64,000 nt of DNA. Source: Sipunculus nudus. Its lineage: Eukaryota > Annelida > Sipuncula > Golfingiida > Sipunculidae. The first letter of the stretch is position 1. Each line of letters starts with the position of its first letter. The stretch is from positions 20,689,079-20,753,078 of the forward strand of contig CM049307.1 of NCBI GenBank assembly GCA_026874595.1, in the 5' to 3' direction. The notes beneath the pieces were generated by a model that was not told the origin of the DNA, did no database searches, and saw only the letters and a list, made by a program, of their open reading frames with translations. A program made the translations under genes and the position numbers. Of this stretch, positions 28,660-42,180 are shown piece by piece.

Positions 28660-29310
28660 CAGTATCATTCAAGTGTGACCAAAACCTAATAAACTCTTGA
28701 GAATCTTAAGATGCACCTGCTACTCTAATAGGAAGTAGATCTGAGTAAAACTTTTTTAGATATTTAGTCGTATATGAAATGTTAAAATTTTGCATTAAAA
28801 AATTCATTTAAAAAATCCAAAAATCTTTCAAGTGTGACCAAAAACTAAGAAGCTCTGAAAACTCTTAAGACGCACCTGATACTACAGTTAGAAGATCTGA
28901 GTAAAACTTTCTGAGATATCGCGTCGCATATGAAATGTTAAAAGTTTGCATAAAAATTCATTAAAAAATCCTAAAAAATCATTCGAGTGTGACCAAAACC
29001 TAATCAGCCCTGGAAACCCTTAAGATGCGCCTGATACTACAATTAGAAGTAGATCTTAGTAAAACTTTTTGAGATATCGCGTCGCATATGAAATGTTAAA
29101 TTTTGCATAAAATTCATTATAAAAAATCCCAAAATCATTCAAGTGTGACCAAAACCTAATCAGCTCTGGAAACCCATAAGATGCAACTGCTACTAGAATT
29201 AGAAGTAGACCCGAATAAAACTTTTCGAGGTATCGCATCGCATAAATTTGTTTACGGACGGACGGAGCTGATCACTATAATGCCCGCTTCGCTGAGGCGG
29301 GGGATAATAA
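28660..29310. repeat. Tandem ~156-bp repeat, four units, with hairpin terminus
   Basis: AGTGTGACCAAAAC-type starts occur at 28671, 28830, 28985 and 29141. Each unit continues with TAAGATGCACCTGCTACT and GATATCGCGTCGCATATGAA variants. The array ends in ACGGACGGACGG and the hairpin CCCGCTTCGCTGAGGCGGG near 29282-29300. This is a second array of the same architecture directly after the one at 28150-28655. Confidence 0.85.
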
Positions 29311-30131
29311 ATTCTCGTTTCAGACAGATGGATTTAGTACATAACGACCTTTTTGACGAACTTGGTGACACGGCGGCGTTGAACGGCACCTTTCAGTTAA
29401 CGATGCACACTGCATGCAACATTTATGGTACAGGTATATCAGAATTTAATTAACTTGCTCATGCACATAATTTTGACAAACACCGTGCTCTTTGATATTT
29501 AATTAACAGCGGTTTTGTTTTTATTCTTTATGCTCAAGCATCCGATTTATACATTAACAGTTCACGTTTTTAACAAGAGTATTGTTAAAGGATAAGGATT
29601 AGAATGAGCGGATCATAATATATATTCTTGGGGGTCAAAAATAACCAAACTTACTTAAATTTGTTGGGTTTATAATAAATGATCGACATATACAAATACC
29701 TCCGTCACACCAACAGTTAACATGGATTTTATGCTGGAGAAGAGAGGGTATCTTTTATTACTTTCATTGAAATCAAAATCTTTTATGGAAACAAGATTTA
29801 AAAAATGAATCCATGTCTTTGTTTTTCCTAATTTTACTTTCTCCGATAATCTAACAGATATGCCTTTAAACCTAAAAATACACGTCCACAAAAAAAAAAA
29901 CACGTGCACAGACTGTGAAAAGGACTGATTTAGTAAAATTAAGATACCAGTCCTACAGATTCACAGGTCCGCGTCTCTGCACTGTGCTTTATACACCCGT
30001 AGACTGACACGCCAATATATATATATATCAGTATTATAATGGATGGCACTTGTAAATCGTGGCCTTCTTTTTTCTACCTACATTTAACATTACGCTGTCA
30101 CATCTGCTGAAGTAATGTATACAGAAATGGC

Positions 30132-30133
<2 letters not shown>

Positions 30134-30194
<61 letters not shown>
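30134..30194. repeat. (TA)n microsatellite
   Basis: About 30 uninterrupted TA units, ending 9 bp before a foldback-element relic. Confidence 0.97.
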
Positions 30195-30197
<3 letters not shown>

Positions 30198-30202
30198 GGT
30201 GG

Positions 30203-30330
30203 CAGTAGCGGAGCGGATCAGGAAGTGGGTCTTTTTTAGGGTTTCAAACCAATTTTTATGGCCTGGATCTTTCCCAATCGTTCTTTCTGGCTTGGACCCC
30301 TCCCTTTTCAAAATCCTGGATCCGCCCCTA
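30203..30330. mobile_element. Foldback hAT-like relic (CGGATCC type)
   Basis: The right end reads AAAATCCTGGATCCGCCCCT, the inverse of the CAGGGGCGGATCCAG terminus seen at 39677. The left end, CAGTAGCGGAGCGGATCAGG, is degraded. No target duplication is visible, and the relic abuts the (TA)n tract 30134-30194. Confidence 0.6.
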
Positions 30331-31590
30331 CAAGAGGCATCACCATGTATTTGTTCAGCTGGCAAGCATATATTCAGGATTAATAATGTCCACATGTAAC
30401 AGGATATCTTTGCAGTCATTGTTGAGAATTAACGAAAAATGGCTTAGCCAAATTTACTTTTTGGCTGATGATTAATAATATATTATTCATTAGAATAAAT
30501 ATCAACCTTTAATTATATCTACCTTTAGTGTCAGAAACTTGACTAATATAGAGGGCGCCACACTAGCAGGATTTTGGTAGCACAAATACCCCCCCCCCCC
30601 CCCCCCACCCCTACCCATTCTTCATTAAGACATAAAAAACTTCGTAATTGAGTGCAGGCAATGCATGCAAAATGTATACATTTTTACTGATCGTAAAGGT
30701 CCCGGTAACAAATGCGTTAATGAGTTAATCCTAGATCATCTTATATTTAATTAACTTGTGAATAAACAATTATTCCGGTTACAAATGCATTTTTAAATAC
30801 ACAATGTATATACATTTACTGTTGTACGAGCTTTCATGTCCCATCGTAAACACATACGTGTAGATATCATCTCTTTTTAACTGCTATTTTTCTTTATGTA
30901 TGACGCATGTGAAGTACGAGACCATGAATTTAACATTTGTGTGAATATACAAAAAAGTATCACATGGTGCTGTTTTACATCTGTACGAGACTATGTAATC
31001 GTGTACAGTCAAATACCGTCATACAGCAGCTAAAAATAGAACCATTATAGTCATATGAGCGTATTTAGCGCAAAAGGCTTAGCCCATGCAGGCGGAACAG
31101 ACGGGGCGATTATGCTCGGTCATTAACAGCACTAATTGTGCTTATATGGAGGTGTACATGGCAATGGAATATTGACGCATATGCATATAAACCCGAATAC
31201 GTGGACAAAGCTGCAAAAGCATTTGTCAGGTGGACGGACCCATGTGACCATTCCGTTGTATATGGATGTTGTATGGGGGGAGGGGCACTGGCCTTCATTT
31301 GGCTAATATTAAAGAATACGTGTATTTAGCGACACTTGGCGGGGGGGGGGGGGGGGGGGGGGGAGGCCGTTGCCACGGCGGGCCCGAAAATTTTAAGCTT
31401 TTTTTTTTTTTGGGGGGGGGGGGGGGGGTTTGGGGGGTTAACTTATATTTCCGTGAAGGAAGAATTTTTTTAAGAACACCACTTTATATACGGTGGGTAA
31501 GGAACTAACAACAAGACGTTACGGAACACTTGATACGTTTTGAAAGCCATGCCATGTGAGGTTAACAGCATTATTTACAGTTACAAAAAT

Positions 31591-31650
31591 CAGGGGCGGA
31601 TTAAGGGAGGGATGGGGGCAGAGGGCGCGCGCGTCCCCCCCCCCCCCTTT
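31591..31650 (+). mobile_element. Solitary foldback-element end
   Basis: CAGGGGCGGATTAAGGG resembles the left terminus of the 39677 element and is followed by a G/C-rich block. I found no matching right end nearby. Confidence 0.4.
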
Positions 31651-32632
31651 CGACCTAACCAAAAACTATGTAAAAACCAAGTGTATAGAACAGTTACAAT
31701 TATTGTCTTCCTTAATAGTGCATTAAAGCTACCCCAGATCGCACGATTTAAACCTAAATTTTCAAAACAATTCTACACCCGGGATTGGTTTACCCCCCCC
31801 TCCCCTTTTTAAAACAGAGGACTCCAACTTTAACAACAAGCTTCGTAATGTGTGCCCCCCCCCCTTTTTTTTAAATCCGTTCAACCGAACCCAATGTTTT
31901 CCAAATTACATTTAGTCTTTGAGAGGACTCCAGCTTTAACAACAAGAATCCGATGTTCACTTGAAACCAGTTGTCGTCAGTGGAAATTCATTATAGATAC
32001 AGTTGTTGCAATTCGTCAATGGAGAAAACTAGAGCATTGGGATTTAAGACAGTACTGACATAATCACACACCATTATCCTACAGGTTGCACAGGAAGAAA
32101 ATATTTACTGGATACGCAGAGGGGTCGGGGTGTGGGGGGGGGGGGGAAGAAATCTTACGGTGGCATTCACGCTTTCATTAAGTCATTCATCTATCACACA
32201 GACGCAGGTTTAAAGAAAACATTTGTTCCAAAGTCTACGAAACATGTATTCTTTCATTCATTCATACATTAATTCATTCAATCTTTAGCAAAATATTTCA
32301 AAAGAAAAACTATATCAGTTTTATAACAAAATCGTGTTGTAACAAATATACAAAATATACATGGTATAACCAAGACTAGCTAACAATTCTTGTGCACCGT
32401 CCAGTGCGCTAGTGTAACAAGTTTAGGAACACTTAACAGGGTAGCACCAGCGCAAGTCAAGTCCAGGTTCAATTCAGTGATTTGGCTTTTGGCAAGTTTT
32501 TCTTACTTTCAGTAAGTCCATTGAAACATATCCTTTTCAAATATTACACGAGAGCACAGCCTGTAACATGTCGATGGAAAAAATATTCGGATGGAAAATA
32601 TCTTTATCAAATTAAACTGTGTCAGAATTAAC

Positions 32633-34390
<1,758 letters not shown>

Positions 34391-35521
34391 TTATTAGCAA
34401 GAATCATGACACACTAAATGATCAGTTAAATTTTAAAGACTTCTTTGCTTTGCGGAAAATGATGCATTCCTAAGACTACTCATAATAGGTTTTAACACGT
34501 AACATATACTTAGCATATAAAGTGTTACAAAATCGATCACAAAGATCACAATCATGTACAATGCATATGTACCAACATTCATTTGATTTGAAAAATTGGC
34601 TGGGGGGATCGGGTGCATAGAGAAATTATTTATCGGCAGAAATCACATTTGTGCCCAGGAATAAAACTGCCCGCCATGTATATAGAAGTCCGAACTGATG
34701 CCAGAGTTAAAAGATCATTATCTGAAAAGCTCAAAATGGCAGATTTCCATAAAACCAGCATTTTCTTATGATATTTTTTCTCACTGGCATAATTGTTCGT
34801 GCTTCCAATTGATTGAAGGATTAACAGGTTGGGAGCAATTTTAGGCCGATTACGATCCTGTATAGCATTCAGAGCCTATCAAAATGCGTTAAACAAAGTT
34901 TACATCCTATTCATTTAATCAAAAAAAGATAATGGTCAGGGAAAAAACAAGAAGGGTCACTTGTAAGTATAAATGGATACAGCAAAATGGTAGGACAGTT
35001 ATTTAATACTGCATGGCCCGGTAAAGGCCGGCGATTTCGTTAACTTTCACGGTAATATCAGACTGAATGGCAGGCTCCATATATAGCCATAAATGAATAC
35101 CATTTACTGTTTACGAAATGAAAATGAACACTTTTGTTACGGATGATTCTTGGTCAGCATGATCTAAATTTTCTGAACAGACTTGGGCCAATCCATATAA
35201 CAGATCTTTTCACCATAAAACTTAAAAAAAAAACTGAAATAAAAGTCACGTGTGATATAATAACGTTAATTTCCGCTGATTTATATGAAGGAGAAACTTC
35301 AGGACACTGCTATCACTGCCATATAAAGCAAACCAGGGGAATCCCACTTATGGCATTTAACGATCTTCAGACATAAAAAGGAATCTACGGAAATTTACGC
35401 ATCTTTTCATTCTAACATATGTTAATGCATTAGACCCAGACAAATTTAGGCGTGTGTATTTAGTAGATATATATACAATAGGCCTACCTATAAATTAACT
35501 TAGAAATATGTTATAACTTAC

Positions 35522-35578
35522 GGGAAAAGTTGAGAGGTTGCCTGTACTCTAGTGTACTGCTGGCCGGCCTGGGAGGAC
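35522..35578 (-). other. Actin-3 non-coding first exon (5'UTR), predicted
   Basis: The minus strand has the donor TTTTCCC|GTAAGT (exon end 35522), downstream of a TATAAAA box at 35604-35610. Spliced to the acceptor at 34371-34372 it gives a 5'UTR intron of about 1.15 kb. The upstream boundary is an estimate from TATA spacing. Confidence 0.55.
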
Positions 35579-35603
35579 TGAGGCAGTTTTTAGGGTATGT
35601 GGG

Positions 35604-35956
35604 TTTTATAAACGGTCAATTCAGGACCTGACTCATATCCTAGCATGCCGGCCAGGTACGGGTTCAACGCAGACATTTTGAAAATGGATTCGTCCAATAG
35701 GGGAGGCAGCATGTGTAGATCCCACATTTACTTCGATAACATAGGCCAGTATTCATCATATTCCGGTATTCTTATAAATTGAAATTCAGAAAATCTTATT
35801 TTTTCAATACTTGCACAGTTAAATATTTTAATATTGAAGAATATAAGTTAGAACTATTTTAAAATATGTGCAGATTATTGAGGCTGTAATGCCCAAAGCA
35901 AATAATAGACTTGGACTGATTCAGAAGTACACACCGTGACATATGCCCATATAAGG
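35604..35956 (-). promoter_or_regulatory. Actin-3 promoter: CArG box, TGAGTCA, TATAAAA
   Basis: On the minus strand CCTTATATGG (35947-35956) is a perfect CC(A/T)6GG CArG box inside TTACCTTATATGGGCA, matching actin-4. TGAGTCA is at 35629-35635, and the best TATA box of the cluster, TATAAAA, is at 35604-35610. I did not find the adjacent CAGGTG E-box of actin-1 and actin-2 here. Confidence 0.6.
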
Positions 35957-35999
35957 TAATTTTACCGGCGACCAGACACATACACGGGCGGTGACAGCT

Positions 36000-36636
36000 A
36001 CTCAAGCATGACCGGTTGCACCGGCAATATTCAGGGACCCGTTTCCTAAAAAGGTATTGCACTCCCCTCCCTCACGCCATCACCACATGTTGGCAAAAGA
36101 TGAGGTATTCAAAAAGTTCGGCAATAGTTCTCAATTAATATGCACTTTGTAAATTAAAATGGCCCGAGGAATGTGAATGAGGCCAACGTGGGTGATGCAT
36201 TTTGGAGAATCTTGCCGGCAAAGTTCATGGCCGCCCCTTCAACCATGAAATAATCTGGAATCTGTCGGGCTTCCAAGGTAAAAATTGGATCATAATTTAG
36301 ATTTGAACTTATGATGATACTGGTCTGTTTTATTCAAACATAATGATACTTATAAAATGCGCTTCAGGGAAATAAATAATTAATAACATCTGACTGAAAA
36401 AATTGATGGAGTTTTGTAAAATATGAGACATCAGGAAAAACTTATTGTACTGTGATAAATGGCATGTGATGATCGCAAGAATGGGATGATACGTCACTTA
36501 TTAACAGAAACGCCCATTTCCTAAGCTGACGTGCCAACCAATCAATTAAAAACGACTTTAGTCGTCCACCCCACATTGTTAGTGTTACAAACACCCATGT
36601 TCGTCATTTTGGTCTGCAGGACCTGATGGACATTCC
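36000..36636. other. No recognised gene
   Basis: Upstream DNA between the actin-3 CArG box and the hAT-like element. I see no conserved motif or coding signal. Confidence 0.4.
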
Positions 36637-36919
36637 CAGGGACGTCAATATAGGGGGGGGGGGTATATACCCCCCCCCCCACTTTTTGGCAAGGGGGATG
36701 GTCAATGTAATCATCCCTCCCCCCCCCCCCCACTTTTCAGAGAATAATATTTATATATTTCAAATAAAATAAATAAATAAAAAGAATTGTAGACTTTTGT
36801 TACATTTATGAGGTTGCTATGAAATATTTATACCTAAATGGTTTAGAATTTACATATACCTTATTTTTTAAAACCTTATACTTAATTGATATATTTTGAT
36901 ACATGTCGCACATACAATA

Positions 36920-36969
<50 letters not shown>

Positions 36970-37101
36970 ATGTCTGTTTTATCCGAATTTTGAATATCCT
37001 CCGACCCCTTTCATCCCCCCCCCCACCCTTGCCAGTCATCTTCCCTCCCTGTGAGTCATCCCCCCCCCCCCCCCACCCTTGAAGATAAATTAACGCCACT
37101 G
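36637..37101 (+). mobile_element. Non-autonomous hAT-like element (MITE), 465 bp
   Basis: The left terminus is CAGGGACGTCAAT and the right terminus ATTAACGCCACTG, an imperfect inverted repeat. It is flanked by a near-identical 8-bp duplication: GACATTCC at 36629-36636 and AACATTCC at 37102-37109. Eight-base target duplications and CAG/CTG ends are typical of the hAT superfamily. The interior has C-runs, G-runs and a (TA)n tract at 36925-36966 but no transposase, so movement would need a helper. Confidence 0.75.
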
Positions 37102-37348
37102 AACATTCCTGCCTTGAAAGACCACACCTGATCACAACCTGACTGACGGGTGGGAAATAAACAACCGTTTTCTTGAGAAAAGGTGTTTGTTAATATACAT
37201 TTGTGAGTGTTGGTTTATTATATTAAAACACGCAAATGTATGTATGTATGAACACACACACATATATATATGATGGAATTTTCTTTATTAACGATACACG
37301 TGTTCTAGGGATACAGCTTGCGAATGAGCACCTTATAAAGATATACAT

Positions 37349-37349
37349 G

Positions 37350-37404
<55 letters not shown>

Positions 37405-37491
37405 CTCTGGAGAAAAACAACACTAAAAATTCACAACAGTCTGTTTCACGGGATGCGACCCGATCATCAGGTGAATATGGTTAGAATGAAG

Positions 37492-37584
<93 letters not shown>
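37349..37584. repeat. Paired microsatellites: (TA)n and (CA)n-(TA)n
   Basis: A (TA)n tract with one TTTA interruption runs from 37349 to 37403. After about 95 bp, (CA)n from 37497 passes directly into (TA)n up to 37584. Similar CA-to-TA transitions occur at 38133-38165. Confidence 0.95.
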
Positions 37585-37589
<5 letters not shown>

Positions 37590-38132
37590 TTCAGGTTACA
37601 TGTATAGCTGGATGACTGGTATTTTATGCCTCGACATTAAGTAATAACTGCTCTGCGGGAAATGCATTATGCTTCAATATATAATCAGTTCATATCTAGC
37701 TGTGTATGGAAATGAACCAGTAGGAAATCGATATGACGGTATAATATGCGTGAGGCATTCGTCTCCCTTATGCAGGTGTTTGACACGGACGCTGAAACCA
37801 GCAAGTGACATGTAGCCATGAATGTCAGACTGCATTCACGGACATGCGATAGGAGTGAAAAAAAATGTGTACATTGAATCAATTGCTGCGCCTAGCTTGC
37901 TGGGTGTAATTTACGCTTGACGAGTTGCATTTTGGCGCCTAAGTCAAACGGAATGAAATGCTAGCACCGCCTTATAAAAGCTAACATATAAAACGACCCA
38001 ACTGAGGATTGTGACCTACTCCTAGCAAACAGCAACTAATAGCATATAAATCCAGGGTATATGCTGTTGAAGTAATTTTTGTGAAGTGTTGTTGAATACT
38101 GTCGGATATGGGCGGAGGCTAAAGAGCCTTTA

Positions 38133-38166
<34 letters not shown>

Positions 38167-38307
38167 TATATACACACATCAGCTCGTACCATTTTATATA
38201 TTAATATCACCCAAATATATATTCATTTTCGTATATATTTTCTTTTCTTAGGCTTACTGACATTAACTATTTATATGTTAATTAAATAGTCTATCATCTA
38301 TATATAT

Positions 38308-38308
<1 letters not shown>

Positions 38309-38355
<47 letters not shown>
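38309..38355. repeat. (TA)n microsatellite
   Basis: TA repeat with early TATTATA interruptions. One of several between 36.9 and 39.1 kb. Confidence 0.95.
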
Positions 38356-38357
<2 letters not shown>

Positions 38358-38999
38358 CGGGAAATGTACAAAGAATAGTGTATGATAGTACATATATTCT
38401 TGCTTTCGGTGCGTACAGTTCACGGTTGTATCGACACCCACTGAAGTAGTCGTATACGGACAGGACCTGAAATCCTATGAATCTTTCGCATTCAAATCAT
38501 CGGCGTCAGTTCCGCCCCACCTGACTCACTTGTCCCGTCTTACCCGAATACACGACCTGAAGGACCTGTTCGTTGTATGGTTGGCCTGATATTCCTTGAT
38601 GGACCGAGGTTATACATGAATGGACTAGTTGTGTATGAATAGTATCAACGTGTATAGAACCACTCGTCTTCAAATAAGCTATACCCACTGATACAAACAC
38701 AAGCGTTCGGCACGGTCGGAAGACTCACCGGTGTGTGTTTGTAAACCATCAGCATTGAACATGTAGGCTCATGCTGAGAAAATATAGCAAATGATTTGCT
38801 GATAATTATATATATGGATCCTTGTGTGTGATCGGTGGAGTACATTATGTCATTATTTTTATGTGTTCAAGGCTGACAATGTGATATATATACTGTGTAC
38901 CGTGTCCTGTGTCACAAGAAGAGGAAAAGGGGCAGGGAATCAGCTTATAGTGTGTATTTACTCATAAATTTAAGGAATATTCAGTTCATGTTGTTTTAA

Positions 39000-39000
<1 letters not shown>

Positions 39001-39065
<65 letters not shown>
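39001..39065. repeat. (TA)n microsatellite
   Basis: About 32 uninterrupted TA units, among the longest in the window. Confidence 0.97.
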
Positions 39066-39068
<3 letters not shown>

Positions 39069-39676
39069 TATTCTAGTCATTAGGTAGACCAAACTTCCTT
39101 TAAACGTTGCAATAGGGGGACCGCTAAAGATTAGGGGGGCCATTTGGGGGACCAACTTTTTTGGGATAAAGAATTAAAAATTGGTAAATTTGTCATTAGC
39201 AACCATTGTGTCTAGATAAGAATGACATTAATTCACATGTTCAAGACCGATTGATGCCTTTTGGGCTTCTTTTTACCCATATGAATTCCGATACATTCCT
39301 ATATAATTGTCCCCTATAATGCCTAAAATAAAGGATGGTCCCCTTAATGCTGTAAGTAGGGTTATAAATCTTCTGTCAGGCGTATCCCGGTTTTCATCAG
39401 ATTATCTCCTGTGTTCATGGTAGTGACATGTTTGCTAAATTGAATGATGTTGTATGGTACATTGATTCCCATACTGCGACTGAGTAACTGATGTAGTTCA
39501 TTGTTTCAAGAGTAGGGATTTACCTCAATTTTTTGGTAATCGAATTGTCTTTCAGTCCTGCTCGTGCCACCTGTGTTCCCTCAATTTTTTTTTCAAATTT
39601 CGGAAAGCCATGTTAGAATTGTTGTGTGTTTAACCAAGATGTTCTGAAACAGTATAAAAAATGGAAAATGTATTTG

Positions 39677-39834
39677 CAGGGGCGGATCCAGAATTTAGGG
39701 AAAAAAGGGGGATCCAACCCAGGAGGACCAATGAAAATTCGTCTAAAACCTTGTGAAAAAGGTTGCTTCGATTGAAAAAAGGGGAGGGGGGGGGGGGACC
39801 CCCACCCCCCCCCCCCCCCCCGGATCCGCTTCTG
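39677..39834 (+). mobile_element. Foldback element with 5-bp target duplication (hAT5-like)
   Basis: The left end is CAGGGGCGGATCCAGAATTT; the right end, read inverted, is CAGAAGCGGATCCGGGG. Direct repeats ATTTG flank it at 39672-39676 and 39835-39839. The interior ends in a G-run facing a C-run (39787-39821) that could fold into a stem. It has no coding capacity. Assignment to the 5-bp-duplication hAT group is an inference. Confidence 0.7.
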
Positions 39835-40463
39835 ATTTGTAACATCTGAATGGGATTGAACGCTATTCTGTTACAACGAAAATATTACCTTTGTCAACAC
39901 CATCGGTTATTTGTATAGTGAATAATCAAGGGTACAATATCTATGTTGTAAAGGTATGCCATCAGATGTTCATCATCTGCCCACCGTGAGCCACATATAA
40001 GAACATTCAAGTATTCATACTAATGTCAGTTCCGGGGTGAACACAGGTGCATGCTTCATCACATGTGAACGTGCACCAGAATGTAGGACACACTAGAGCA
40101 ACTGCACCTTCTATTATCGCCCAAGGCCTGGTAAATTAAGCCCCGGGCAAAGAGTATCTTTAAACTATTCGACTGAATTCTACCAGAATGAGTGTTCATT
40201 TAATACATACTTATGGAGACATTATAAAACTGCTATTTCTTTGTCCTCTAAATGAATAAAACCATTTAGAGCAAAAAATAAAGTACACATAATGAGCCCA
40301 ATTTGACAGATAATTTTCAGAAATGAGGTTTCATTTTTTAAGTTTATTTAAATGTGGTGCGTGATATATATCAATAATTTAAATCTTTATGCGATATATT
40401 AAAAAAATAATGCCATTGGACGTGTGATCAAGTGGATCACTTAATATGAGATGACTCCGTTTT

Positions 40464-41668
40464 TTAGCTCAGCTGACTGTTTGTCATCTGAGCTATAGCG
40501 ATCACCCTTTGTCCGTCGTCCGTCTGTCCGTCGGTCCGTCCGTCCGTTAACCTGGCACAAATCGTAACCGCTGTACCTAGAAACTTGTAACTTGACATTC
40601 TGAGAGGTCCATGAAAAATCTCCTTGGAAACCAGAAATTAGATCTCTGTTACCCATATCCTTTGAGCTATGGGGCCCCAAAATAACCCCCCCCCCCCAGA
40701 ATAGTCAAACATTTCATACAAAAACTTCAATATCTGATTAACTACATCACTGATGGTCATGATTTTTGGCATACATATTGATCATGGAGTGTTTCACCAG
40801 TTTCTGCAGACTGGTGGCACCATCTGTATTTTTTCGGGTGTTTTTACGAATTTTTTCTCTATTTTTTGAGACCTTTAAAGATATGAACATCTGGTAACAG
40901 GGCACAAATTATAACAACTGGACCTAGAAACTTCATTCTAGACACACAGGGAGACCCATGAAAAGTCTATATGGAAACCTGAAATTAGGTCTCTGTTACC
41001 CATATCCTTTAAGCTGTATGGCTCCAAAATATCCCTCAGAATAATGGAAAATTTAATACAAAAGCTGAAGTATCTGAACAACTAATGCAGAGATCACCAT
41101 GATTCTTTGCATGGATATTGATTATGGAGTGTTTCATCAGTTTCTGCAGACTGGTGGAGCCACTTATATTTTATTCATTTTTTCGAATTGTTTTCTCTAT
41201 TTTTGAGACCTTTAAGGATGCTGTCATCTGTTAACGTGGCACAAATTGTAACAACTGGACCTAGATTCTTCATTCTTGTCATGCAAGGAGACCCATGAAA
41301 AGTGTCTGTGGAAACCTGAAATTAGGTCTCTGTTACCCATATCCTTCAAGCTAAAGGACTCAGAGGTATCCCTCAGAATAATGGAAAATTTGATACAAAA
41401 GCTGAAGCATCTAAACAACTAATGCAGAGATCACCATGATTCTTTGCATGGATATTGACCATGTGTTTTTATTAGTTTCTGCAGACTGGTGGAGCCACCA
41501 GTATTTTTTTAAGTTTACGCATTTTTTCTCTATTTTTGAGATATATAAATACAGACACAATCTTGGCCTGTTGGTTAATCTGTTTGATGCTTCAGTTGAA
41601 TGGATATTTACTACCATTCAGATGATAAAATTTCCTTTTTCGAATCTCTTCCCAGTCAGCTGAGCGTC
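40464..41668. repeat. 1.2-kb element with inverted ends and three internal repeats
   Basis: GCTCAGCTGAC (40467-40477) and GTCAGCTGAGC (41655-41665) form perfect 11-bp inverted ends. After the left end comes a GTCCGTC-rich tract (40509-40547). Inside, a block containing GTTACCCATATCC recurs at 40648, 40995 and 41332, a period of about 340 bp. Similar GTCCGTC-bearing repeats are widespread in mollusc genomes. No reading frame of note is present, so if mobile it is non-autonomous. Confidence 0.8.
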
Positions 41669-42130
41669 ATGACCCATGGGTCACTTGCTTCGGAATGGCA
41701 CTAATAAGGCTTGAAGTATTTGATTACACAGCCACGTGAAATGGTTTTCTTAAAATGTCATCCGTGTTTTTTTTTCTATAACAAACAAAGGCACATTTTT
41801 TACGTTGCCAAAAAGATCCAGTTGACCGAAGTCGACCAAAATAAAAAAAGCAGATGTCAGTGCAAGAATATAAATACTACTCTTGATAATTCTTCAGTTT
41901 ATGGTCGCTCCAGTCTTCAATTTGATCAGCTCCAACTGATACTTGCGTATATTTCCCGTTGGTCATTGCTACATGCAAGTTAAAAAAATGATAGAAGAAA
42001 TGAAAAATAAAGTAAAGAAATATTGAGTCATTCTAGGAATGAAGCAAGACAATAAGATATATAAAGACGTGGGGCAGCTTGGTAAAGGAAAAACGGCAGG
42101 TTTTCGGACAGAAAGGCAGCATTGGGTTCC

Positions 42131-42175
<45 letters not shown>

Positions 42176-42180
42176 TAGAC
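42131..42180. repeat. (GA)n then (CAGA)n microsatellite
   Basis: A run of about 12 GA units passes into about six CAGA units, ending in a GATAGACA variant. It opens artificial reading frames on both strands that I disregard. Confidence 0.95.

Larger units (their letters stand above)
29310..32630. other. Non-coding interval rich in simple repeats and element relics
   Basis: It holds two (TA)n tracts, a hAT-like relic, several long C and G runs (30590-30606, 31340-31363, 31412-31428) and a CTCF-like core TAGAGGGCGC at 30549-30558. No gene is supported. Confidence 0.5.

Noticed and set aside
31266-31508. 80-codon frame with Gly runs
   Set aside because: It is a product of long G homopolymers, not a conserved protein.
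37236-37644. Open frames rich in Tyr-Ile or Thr-His repeats
   Set aside because: They are translations of (TA)n and (CA)n microsatellites.
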